64,000 bases of DNA from contig NZ_BOOW01000027.1 in assembly GCF_016863435.1 (NCBI RefSeq), positions 186,001 to 250,000 of the forward strand. The letters are read 5' to 3'. This document shows positions 53,324 through 63,074 of this stretch, one piece after another. The translations under genes and the position numbers were made by a program. The stretch is from Sinosporangium siamense (lineage in GTDB: Bacteria > Actinomycetota > Actinomycetes > Streptosporangiales > Streptosporangiaceae). Position 1 is the stretch's first letter. Each line of letters starts with the position of its first letter. The notes under the pieces were generated by a model. That model was not told where the DNA came from. It ran no database searches and saw only the letters and a list, made by a program, of their open reading frames with translations.

Positions 53324-54946
53324 TCAGCGGTCGAGCCAGAGGTGGCGGTAGAAGCGGTAGGTCGGGGTGGGGTCGCCCTGGTAGCCCATGACGTCCTTTT
53401 TGACGACGTCGAAGTCGGCGTTGAGGAACGTCATCGCGACCGGTCCGCGTTCGGCGAGGATGGTCTCCGCCTGCTGGTACAGTTCGGCGCGCTTGGCCTT
53501 GTCGGTCTCCGAGCGGGCCTTCACGATCAGCTGCTCGTAGTCGGGGTCGCTCCAGTTGCCGTAGTTGAGGCCGCCGCCTTTGAGGAAGCTGGCGGAGAAC
53601 CGCTCGTCGGGGTCGTAGGTCAGGCCGAAGCCGGACTGGTACATGTCGAAGTCGCCGGATTTGGTCTTGCTGTCGGCGATGGTGGCCTCGACCGATTCGA
53701 TGGTGACCTTGATGCCGATTTTGGCGAGTTGCTGTTGTTCGACCTCGGCGGAGCGGACTTGGAAGGCGGAGGTCGCGATGACCATCAGTTTGGCGTCGAA
53801 GCCATCCGGGTGGCCGGCTTCGGCCAGGAGTGCCTTGGCCTTTTCGATGTCGGGTTTGCCGTACATCGGTTTGGTGACCGCGCCGTAGCGGTCCGGGGGC
53901 AGGTAGCCGGCGTTGAGCGGGGTGCCGAAGCCGGAGTTGGCGACGTTGAGGATCTCCTGGCGGTCCAGCGCGAGGTAGATGGCCTGGCGGACCTTGACGT
54001 TGTCGTAGGGGGCCTTGGAGGTGTTGAGGCGCAGGTGCAGTGACAGGGAGCCGGAGCCCCCGTACCACTTGAGCGCCTGGTCCTTCTTGAGCGCGTCGAT
54101 GAACTCGGGGGCCGGCCGCCACAGGAAGTCGATGGTTCCGCTGCGGATGGCGGCGGCGCGGGCGTTGTCGTCGGGGTTGAAGGTGAAGTCGAGCCCGTCG
54201 AGGTAGGGGACGCCCTTCTCCCAGTATTTGTCGTGCTTGTCGAGTTTGATGGCCTGGCCGGTGACGCGTGACGCCAGTTTGAACGGTCCGCTGCCGCCGT
54301 CGGCCTTGCCGTTGAGCCCGTCCTTGGCCTCGGCGACCGTGCGGTCGACGATGGAGGAGGCGGCGGTGGACAGCAGGGTGAGGATGGCGGCGTTGGTCTG
54401 GGAGAGCGTGATGACGACGGTCCGGTCGTCTTTGGCCTCCACCGAGGAGATGGACTCGTAGCTGCGTGCCCTGGGTGCCCGCGTCTTGGGGTCCTTGATG
54501 CGTTCCAGGGAGTACTTCACGTCCTTGGCGGTCACCTTGCGGCCGCTGTGGAAGTAGGCGTTGTCGCGCAGCTTGAAGGTCAGCGTGGTGCCGTCGGCGC
54601 TCTGCTCCCAGGATTCGGCGAGCCCCGGTTTGATCTCGCCCCGGTAGGACTGGACCAGGGAGTCGTAGAGCTGCTCGTTGATGACGAAGGCCGAGGTCTC
54701 CGACATGCGGTGCGGGTCGAGTTCGACGGCGTCGAGCCTGATCATGAGGCTGAGGCGGCCGCCGGATTTGGGGGTGCCGGCCGGCTGGGTCTCGTCCTGG
54801 AGGCGGACGTTGCCGGTGAGGCCGTCGTTGGCGGGGGTGCCGGCGGCGGGGGCGGCCGAGGGCGGTGCGCCGCCCGTGCCGCAGGCGGCGAGGAGGGTCA
54901 GGGCGGCTGCGGCCGCCAGCGTGTGGCAGAGAACGCGTGCTCTCAT
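53324..54946 (-). CDS. Peptide ABC transporter substrate-binding lipoprotein (family 5)
   Basis: 540 residues. Lipoprotein signal peptide with lipobox LLAACG and Cys22. The SBP_bac_5 domain covers about 60-530: GRLSLMIRLDAVELDPHRMS, GEIKPGLAESWEQSADGTTL, FKLRDNAYFHSGRKVTAKDV, VRQAIYLALDRQEILN and LNYGNWSDPDYEQLI. It captures peptides or amides for the permeases at 47015-48842, although it is encoded in the other arm of the cluster. Confidence 0.94.
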   Translation of the reverse strand: MRARVLCHTLAAAAALTLLAACGTGGAPPSAAPAAGTPANDGLTGNVRLQDETQPAGTPKSGGRLSLMIRLDAVELDPHRMSETSAFVINEQLYDSLVQSYRGEIKPGLAESWEQSADGTTLTFKLRDNAYFHSGRKVTAKDVKYSLERIKDPKTRAPRARSYESISSVEAKDDRTVVITLSQTNAAILTLLSTAASSIVDRTVAEAKDGLNGKADGGSGPFKLASRVTGQAIKLDKHDKYWEKGVPYLDGLDFTFNPDDNARAAAIRSGTIDFLWRPAPEFIDALKKDQALKWYGGSGSLSLHLRLNTSKAPYDNVKVRQAIYLALDRQEILNVANSGFGTPLNAGYLPPDRYGAVTKPMYGKPDIEKAKALLAEAGHPDGFDAKLMVIATSAFQVRSAEVEQQQLAKIGIKVTIESVEATIADSKTKSGDFDMYQSGFGLTYDPDERFSASFLKGGGLNYGNWSDPDYEQLIVKARSETDKAKRAELYQQAETILAERGPVAMTFLNADFDVVKKDVMGYQGDPTPTYRFYRHLWLDR

Positions 54947-54977
54947 GGGATGCCTCCGTGGGGGGTGGGGTAAGGCG

Positions 54978-56012
54978 TCACGGCGCGGGTTTCCATGTCT
55001 CCCCGAAGACCCGCATCCAGTTGCCCCCGAGGATCTTGAGGACCTCCTTCTGTGTGAAACCTCCGTCGAGGAGGGCGGTGGTGAAGTTGGGGAATTGCGA
55101 GGAGTCGTCCATTCCCACCGCTCGGCGCTGCTCCCAGGGCCAGTCGCCGAGGAGGTTTTTGAGCTCCTTGGTCTTCATCTGCTCGGCGCGCATCGCCTCG
55201 GTGAGGGTCTCGTCGTAGTCGGTCGCGATGGCGACGTGGTCGACTCCGGCGATGTCCACGATGCGGGAGACGTGTTCGACGAAGCGGGCGAGGTCGGGGC
55301 GGCGCCGCGGTTCGCCGGGGTGGTAGAGGAACGCCGACAGGGTGGTGACGCCGATGACGCCGCGCTGTTCGCCGAGGCGGCGCAGGAAGTCGTCTGATTT
55401 GGCGCGGATGTGCGGGGAGAGCGCGTCGCAGAAGGAGTGGGTGACCACGACGGGTTTGTCGGAGGCGTCCATCGCGTCGAGCCCGGTTTGCTGGCCGCAG
55501 TGGGAGACGTCGACGAGGATGCCCAGGTCGTTCATGGCGCGGACGAATCTGCGGCCCTGGTGGGTGAGCCCGGAGTCGGTCTTCTCGCCGCAGCCGGCGC
55601 CCAGCAGGTTCTGCCGCTGGTAGGTGAGTTGCAGGATGCGCACGCCGAGGTCGTGGAACGTGCCAAGGAGGTCGAGGTCGACGCCGATCATCTCGGTGTC
55701 CTGGGGGCCGAGGATGACGGCCTCCTTGCCTTCGGCCTTGGCTTTGCGGATGTCGGCGACGCTCAGGGCGAGCGTGGCGGCGCCGGCGTGCTCGTCGAGG
55801 AAGCGGCGGCACTCGTTGATCTCGCGCAGGGCGGTGACCGTGTCGGCGTAGGGCCTGGTCACGGTGTGGTTGACGGCGGTGACGCCGCCGCGGCGGATCC
55901 GGTCGAGGTGGTCTTCGCCGAGTTCGATGACGGTGCTGCCGTCGATCACTGTGGCGGCGGCGTGCAGTTCGTTCGGCGTGAGGGGGGCGCCTTCTGCCGG
56001 GGTATCGGTCAA
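54978..56012 (-). CDS. M19-like (membrane) dipeptidase with incomplete metal site
   Basis: 344 residues, no signal peptide. The M19 barrel is recognisable: GVRILQLTYQRQNLLGAGCG, LGILVDVSHCGQQTGLDAMD, PVVVTHSFCDALSPHIRAKS, VDHVAIATDYDE. The late metal ligands are present (DVSH and THS), but the HxD normally near the N-terminus is DGSTV, and the bridging Glu is Gln in ILGPQDTE. A known subgroup of M19 proteins shows these changes. It may hydrolyse an unusual dipeptide or amide, or have another activity. First gene of the leftward operon with the lipoprotein. Confidence 0.85.
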   Translation of the reverse strand: MTDTPAEGAPLTPNELHAAATVIDGSTVIELGEDHLDRIRRGGVTAVNHTVTRPYADTVTALREINECRRFLDEHAGAATLALSVADIRKAKAEGKEAVILGPQDTEMIGVDLDLLGTFHDLGVRILQLTYQRQNLLGAGCGEKTDSGLTHQGRRFVRAMNDLGILVDVSHCGQQTGLDAMDASDKPVVVTHSFCDALSPHIRAKSDDFLRRLGEQRGVIGVTTLSAFLYHPGEPRRRPDLARFVEHVSRIVDIAGVDHVAIATDYDETLTEAMRAEQMKTKELKNLLGDWPWEQRRAVGMDDSSQFPNFTTALLDGGFTQKEVLKILGGNWMRVFGETWKPAP

Positions 56013-56947
56013 CGTCGCCTCCAGGTGCGTGCGTTGGGGTCAGGCAGGTTGGGGCGACTCTACGAGAACTGTGCAATCGTGTCTATATATCCCCATGAAC
56101 TCGTCGATTAACCGGACTGGAATGACGAATTTCGTAAGAAATGCTGCCTGTGGGGGTCCGGCTCCCTGCTGCTGCCCGGGTCGATCCGGCGGCTCGCGCC
56201 GTGTCGTGGCGCCGCGGTCGCGCACTGCCGGCGCTCAGGGAGCCCGGGGCGCCCGAGGGGGTGCCCGGGGTGTCGGCGCCGGGCCTGCCGCCGGGGGGAT
56301 TGGGGGCGGCTCCGCTTCGCCATGTTTCCGGGGGTGCCGATTGTGTGCACGCCGCCCGGGATCCGGACGGTACGGCGGCGCCGGGCGGATCGCCGTGGTG
56401 ACCGTGTCGGCGGCGGGTGGGGAACGCGCCCGCCGGCCGGCGCTCCCCCTCTCGGCAGACCGCCCGATAATGACCATTATGTCAAGTAGCGTTGAATCGG
56501 CTTGCCTCTGAACCTTCACCGCGGATGCGTGCGGCAGCACGGGCTCCCGGTGGACGTGTGCGCCTTGACGAAGGCGTCCGGGTTCGCTCCCGGGCCCGGC
56601 GGAGTTCGGACAAGCATGCGTACGGCCGGGTCCGGCGGTGCCGTACCCGGCCTGTGTGAGCCGACCTCGCCGTCATGTCACATGTGAGGGCATCGCCGTA
56701 CGCCGAGCCGCCGGTCGGTGGTGGCCGGGCGGGCGGCCGTCGCCGGTGCCGCCGATTGGGGCGTGTGTCCTGACGCCTCTCCCCCGCTGTCCGTTCTCCG
56801 GCATTTGGGTGGGCTGTGTGCTTGGGGGTGGATCCGCGTCCGGCGGCGTATGCTTTGCCGTACTTCATCGGCGCGTCCAGCCGCCGGCGGTGCGGGAGCG
56901 GGGGCGGCACCTTTATATATGCGTATATATGCGCGGGAGGAAAGGCG
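56013..56947. promoter_or_regulatory. Long intergenic region with palindromes, no gene seen
   Basis: It should hold the promoter of the dipeptidase operon near 56040-56135, where ACGAATTTCGT (56125-56135) is an odd-centred perfect palindrome in AT-rich DNA. ATAATGACCATTAT at 56467-56480 is another AT-rich dyad with no nearby gene start. A tandem TATATATGCG pair lies at 56914-56933. I found no coding frame I can support. Confidence 0.45.
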
Positions 56948-57784
56948 TCAGGGTTTGCGGCCCACTCCCCCGGCCTGGCCGATGACGGGGAGGTCGGCGG
57001 TGGGGTCGTCGGGGTGCCAGTGGGGAACGGAGACGATCCCGGGGGCGAGGAGGTCGAGTCCGTCGAAGTAGGCGGTGATCTGGGCGAGGCTGCGCAGGAT
57101 GTAGGGGACGGCGCCGGACGCGTTGTAGATCTTCTGGGCTCGCCGGTAGGCCTCGGGCGGGGCCTGGCCGCCGGTGGTCGCGAGGTCGTGGACGCCGTCG
57201 TTGAGTGACAGGTGGCTTCCCGGGGGCAGGCCGTCCATGAGGTGGGCGACGACGGCGCGGGCCCGGTCGTGGTCGGCGATGTGGCCGGTGACGCCGCTGA
57301 GGATGAGGGCGACCGGGCGGGTGAGGTCGAGTGCCGCGGCGGCGTGGCGCAGGATGGTGCCGGGGTCGTGCAGGTCGGCGCCGATGTAGTGGGTGGCGCC
57401 GCGGGGGTCGCTGGTGAGCAGGACGCGGGCGTGCAGGAGCACGACGGGGTCGTTGTCGACGTAGGCGATGTGCGACTCGGGGGCGATGCTCTGGGCGATC
57501 TCGTGGGTGTTGCGGGCGGCGGGCAGGCCGGTGCCGACGTCGAGGAACTGCCGGATGCCGGCGTCGCGGGCGAGGTGGCGGACGGTGCGGGTGAGGAATG
57601 CGCGGGAGTGGCGGGCGATGCCGACGATGCCGGGGTATTCGGCGGCGTAGGCGTCGCCGGCCTGGCGGTCGACGCGGTAGTTGTCCTTGCCGCCGAGCCA
57701 GTAGTTCCAGATGCGCGCCGAGTGGGGCACGGTGGTGTCGATGGGGGGTCCGCTGTGGGGGCGGGTGGTCGAGGTGCGTGCCAC
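56948..57784 (-). CDS. DUF574 SAM-dependent methyltransferase
   Basis: 278 residues from GTG/ATG 57784. DUF574 motifs: PHSARIWNYWLGGKDNYRVD, AREDAGI-like IRQFLDVGTGLPAARNTHEI (SAM site), AYVDNDPVVLLHARVLLTSD, DLTRPVALILSGVTGHIADH and GSHLSLNDGVHDL. Actinomycetes hold many paralogues and no substrate is established. The usual G-x-G-x-P-T reads GTGLPAA. It is monocistronic; tandem TATATATGCG repeats lie just past its stop. Confidence 0.9.
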   Translation of the reverse strand: MARTSTTRPHSGPPIDTTVPHSARIWNYWLGGKDNYRVDRQAGDAYAAEYPGIVGIARHSRAFLTRTVRHLARDAGIRQFLDVGTGLPAARNTHEIAQSIAPESHIAYVDNDPVVLLHARVLLTSDPRGATHYIGADLHDPGTILRHAAAALDLTRPVALILSGVTGHIADHDRARAVVAHLMDGLPPGSHLSLNDGVHDLATTGGQAPPEAYRRAQKIYNASGAVPYILRSLAQITAYFDGLDLLAPGIVSVPHWHPDDPTADLPVIGQAGGVGRKP

Positions 57785-58128
57785 GTGGGGATCTCTCCTG
57801 TGGTGGGAGTGCGTTCTTGGACAACCTAGTCTTTTTTGTGGGGTTCATGCCGGGGTGGGTGTGTGGCCCGGCGTTTTTGCGTGGCAGGGGTGGTCGGCGG
57901 GTGCGCAGGATATGTGTTGTGGGGTGTTTTGCGCTCGGGATCGCGTGGTGGCCTCGGCCAAGGGTGCCTGTGTGACCTGGGGCGGTCGCACCGAGAAGGT
58001 CTGGCGCAACCGGTTCGACAGCAACTGCGACTGATCCCGGGCGTTATTCCCCTTTCTCCTCCTGGCCGTGCCTGTGGGTGCGGCCGGGCGGTGTTTTTTT
58101 TCCGGGTGTGTGCAGGAGGTTGTCGCCG
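57785..58128. other. Intergenic stretch with a short protein-like tail
   Basis: Within it, + strand 57964-58034 reads GACVTWGGRTEKVWRNRFDS then NCD-stop, which looks like the C-terminus of a small secreted protein. No start or signal peptide is visible. The rest shows no gene. Confidence 0.3.
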
Positions 58129-58671
58129 ATGTCGGAGCGTTTTCATGTGGTCACCGGAGGGCCGGGGGCCGGGAAGTCCACGTTGCTCGAACGGCTGGCC
58201 GGTGCCGGGTTCGCGGTGCAGCCGGAGGCGGGTCGGGCGGTGATCCGCGATCAGGTGGCGATCGGGGGGCGCGGTGTGCCGTGGCGGGACCGTGAGCTGT
58301 TCGCGGAGTTGATGCTGGGGTTCGATCTGCGCAATCACCGGGAGGCGGCGGCCTGCGGCGGGCCGGTGCTGTTCGACCGGGGTGTGCTGGACGTGGTGGG
58401 TTATCTGCGGCTTGAGGGGTGTGCGGTGCCGGCGCATGTGGACGCCGCGGCGCGCGGGTTCCGGTACAACCGGCGGGTGTTCGCGGCGCCGCCGTGGCGG
58501 GAGATCTACGAGCGGGACCGGGAGCGGCGGCAGGATTTCGCTGAGGCGGAGCGCACGTACGACGCGTGCGTTGGGGCTTATCGCGACTACGGCTACGAGG
58601 TGGTGGAGCTGCCGCGGGCCGCGGTGGGTGAGCGGGCGCGGCTGGTGGCGGCCGCGGTGGGGGCCGGGTAG
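58129..58671 (+). CDS. Small P-loop ATPase/kinase-like protein (AAA_28)
   Basis: 180 residues from ATG 58129 with AGGAGG about 9 nt upstream. Walker A GGPGAGKSTLLERLAGAGF near residues 10-18, EAGRAVIRDQ, FDRGVLDVVGYLRLEG (Walker-B-like), and an Arg-rich lid EIYERDRERRQDFAEAERTY. Such AAA_28 proteins are probably nucleotide or metabolite kinases. It is followed at once by a strong terminator, so it is monocistronic. Confidence 0.85.
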   Translation: MSERFHVVTGGPGAGKSTLLERLAGAGFAVQPEAGRAVIRDQVAIGGRGVPWRDRELFAELMLGFDLRNHREAAACGGPVLFDRGVLDVVGYLRLEGCAVPAHVDAAARGFRYNRRVFAAPPWREIYERDRERRQDFAEAERTYDACVGAYRDYGYEVVELPRAAVGERARLVAAAVGAG

Positions 58672-58680
58672 GGGGTGGCG

Positions 58681-58720
58681 GGCCCGCCGGGCTGTGCCGT
58701 ACGGCGCGGCCCGGCGGGCC
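58681..58720 (+). terminator. Strong intrinsic terminator after P-loop ATPase gene
   Basis: GGCCCGCCGGGC (58681-58692) and GCCCGGCGGGCC (58709-58720) form a perfect 12-bp stem, with a GCCGTACGGC palindrome in the loop, followed by GCTTGTTTTG. It is 9 bp past the stop. The rest of 58721-59045 shows no gene. Confidence 0.85.
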
Positions 58721-59045
58721 GCTTGTTTTGCGGGTGGCGCCGGCGGGGCCGGCCTCGTGAACCGCGACGCCGAACGCGAACACCCCGCGACACACATCCT
58801 CCGCACCCGCCGGCCACCCCTGCCACGTGGGCGGGGGTTACGTTGGAGTTGAGGGTTTTATAGTGGTGCGCGCAGTTGGGAGGTGGTATGCGGGGAAAAG
58901 TTTAGATGGATGGTTCAATGAGATACTTGAAGGCCGTGGCCGGTGGGTGTCTCCCCGGCTCTGAGGGTTGGCGGGCGCCCTGCTGGTGGGCGGCCCCCTT
59001 TTTTTGTCGGTGGCCTCGGGCACGATGGGTGGCTCGGGGAAAGCA

Positions 59046-61385
<2,340 letters not shown>

Positions 61386-61631
61386 CCTGCTGCCGCGCCG
61401 TCCCGGGTGGTGTTCGGGGGCCTCCCCGCCGTTTGACGGCCCGGGGGGGGTGTCCTCCGCCGTTGGCCGGTGTCGCGGGCGGCACCTTCCGAGTGCCGCA
61501 GGCGGCACCTGGGACGGCCGTGTGCCGGTCGTCCGGCGGCCCTCGGGCGCACCCGGTGTGGTCTGGGGGCCTGCGGCGGGTTCGTCGCTGCCGCTGCCCG
61601 TGTGCGGAACGGAAAGTCGGGGGCCGGTGGG

Positions 61632-62060
61632 TCAGCGCCAGCCTGTGGGGACGGCGGGGGCGGCTTTGCCGTACACGTCGGGGTGTTCGGTGACGATGGC
61701 CCAGTCGTAGAGGGGGTCGGGCTGGCTGCGGCGCTGGAGGGCGGACCACAGGGTGTGGCCGACCGAGAGGTCTTCGATGCCGGAGAGCTGGCACAGGGTG
61801 CCGATGTCGCGGGCGGTGGTGAGGCTGACCTCGTCGGCGGGTTCGGGTGTGGTGACGACGGCGGTGAGGCCGATGAGGCGGTTGCGGGCACGGCCGGGGA
61901 GGGCTTCGCGGTAGGCCTGGGTGACGACGAGGGAGGGGATGACGATGGGGCGTTCGTGTTCGAGGGCGGTGCCCAGCATGACCGCGGTGTAGACGTCGCC
62001 GGCGAGGTGGAGGCGCACGGTGCTGGCGTCGAGGACGAGTCCGCGGCCGAGCACGCTCAC
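61632..62060 (-). CDS. PIN-domain toxin (VapC-like)
   Basis: 142 residues from GTG 62060, overlapping the antitoxin stop as GTGA. The N-terminal LVLDASTVRLHLAGD gives the first PIN Asp; SGIEDLSVGHTLWSALQ and YDWAIVTEHPDVYGKAA give the later acidic residues. The typical T-x-D at the active site is TEHPD here. It is probably an RNase toxin; the target is unknown. Confidence 0.75.
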   Translation of the reverse strand: MSVLGRGLVLDASTVRLHLAGDVYTAVMLGTALEHERPIVIPSLVVTQAYREALPGRARNRLIGLTAVVTTPEPADEVSLTTARDIGTLCQLSGIEDLSVGHTLWSALQRRSQPDPLYDWAIVTEHPDVYGKAAPAVPTGWR

Positions 62061-62293
62061 GCGGACTCGGGGAGCTGCAGGAAGGCGCGGATGCGGGCGA
62101 CGGCGGCTTCGTCCTCCGCGGTGCCGCCGATCTCGGGGGCGCCGCCGAGGCTGGCGTGGTAGGCGCGGACTTTCAGGTCGCGTTCGACGCGGGCGCGGAC
62201 GGCTTCCAGGATGTAGGCGGACATGTTGCCGCCGGCGAGTTCGCGGACTTGGGTTTCGAGGTCGGCGGGCATCGCCACGCTGATCCGGTTCAT
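62057..62293 (-). CDS. Ribbon-helix-helix antitoxin (VapB-like)
   Basis: 78 residues from ATG 62293: MNRISVAMPADLETQVRELA forms the ribbon and first helix, then GGNMSAYILEAVRARVERDL; the tail (GTAEDEAAVARIRAFLQLPE) should wrap the toxin. It overlaps the PIN gene by 4 bp, the usual antitoxin-first order. CATAC direct repeats at 11 bp cover its start. Confidence 0.82.
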   Translation of the reverse strand: MNRISVAMPADLETQVRELAGGNMSAYILEAVRARVERDLKVRAYHASLGGAPEIGGTAEDEAAVARIRAFLQLPESA

Positions 62294-62317
62294 ACGATCA
62301 TCATACTCATTGCATAC
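62291..62317. promoter_or_regulatory. 11-bp-spaced operator repeats before VapB-like gene
   Basis: CATAC occurs at 62291-62295, 62302-62306 and 62313-62317, an exact 11-bp period; on the minus strand it is GTATG, the last including the ATG start. This matches stacked ribbon-helix-helix binding for autorepression. Confidence 0.6.
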
Positions 62318-62447
62318 CGTTGTGGTCAGGGGGTTGTGAGGGCCGGGACGGGCTTTGCGGGCGGAGCCGGGGTCCGGAGGGCGGCGCACGCTGCGACGAC
62401 GCCGGGGTGTCGCGGGCGCGAGTGCGGCGGGCATGAGTGCGGCGGGC

Positions 62448-63074
62448 ATGTCCGTGGACCACGAGACGCTGAAGCGTTTCGACGAGAACTACGGCACGCG
62501 CACGTTCCTCGGGCACGACGGGGAGTCGCGGTATGCGTGGGACGGTGACGAGGGGTGGAACGCGTTTTTTATTCAGGCGGTGCGGCCGGTGGTGTACAAC
62601 GCGTTGCGGAGTCAGATCGGGTCGTTGCGGTGTTCGGAGCTGGTGTCGTCGTGTTCGCTGGTGCAGCCGGACGGCAAGGGGGGCAAGCCGGGGCAGGTGG
62701 ACAGCAACGCGGTGATCGTGCGGGCGCAGAACGGCAGGGCGGCGGTGCGCCCCGCGGTGGCCGGCAGGTCGGTGCCGTGGATCTCTTCGGGCCGCTCCCC
62801 CGCCGCCCAGTCGGCTTCCGTCAGGTGCCGGGGGTTTCGGTTTCGCGGAGGCGGCGGCGGAGGTGGGCACGTTCGGGTTCGGTGCCGGCGACTTCGAGGG
62901 CCTCGCGGTAGGCCGCGGCGGCCTCGGGGAGGCGGCCGAGGCGCTGGAGCAATTCGGCGCGGGCGGCCTGGTAGGGGTGGTGGCCGCGCAGGCGGGGTTC
63001 GCCGGCGAGGGCGTCCAGCAGGGCCAGGCCGGCTTCGGGGCCGTCGCGCATGGCGACGGCGGCGGCGCGGTTGA
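62448..63074 (+). CDS. Hypothetical ORF, 3' end doubtful
   Basis: From ATG 62448 the first about 105 residues look protein-like (MSVDHETLKRFDENYGTRTF, HDGESRYAWDGDEGWNAFFI, RPVVYNALRSQIGSLRCSEL). After about residue 125 it is only the antisense of the sigma factor gene and very Gly/Arg-rich. A frameshift or true end near 62800 is likely. I do not recognise the family. The ribosome site is weak. Confidence 0.4.
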   Translation: MSVDHETLKRFDENYGTRTFLGHDGESRYAWDGDEGWNAFFIQAVRPVVYNALRSQIGSLRCSELVSSCSLVQPDGKGGKPGQVDSNAVIVRAQNGRAAVRPAVAGRSVPWISSGRSPAAQSASVRCRGFRFRGGGGGGGHVRVRCRRLRGPRGRPRRPRGGGRGAGAIRRGRPGRGGGRAGGVRRRGRPAGPGRLRGRRAWRRRRRG

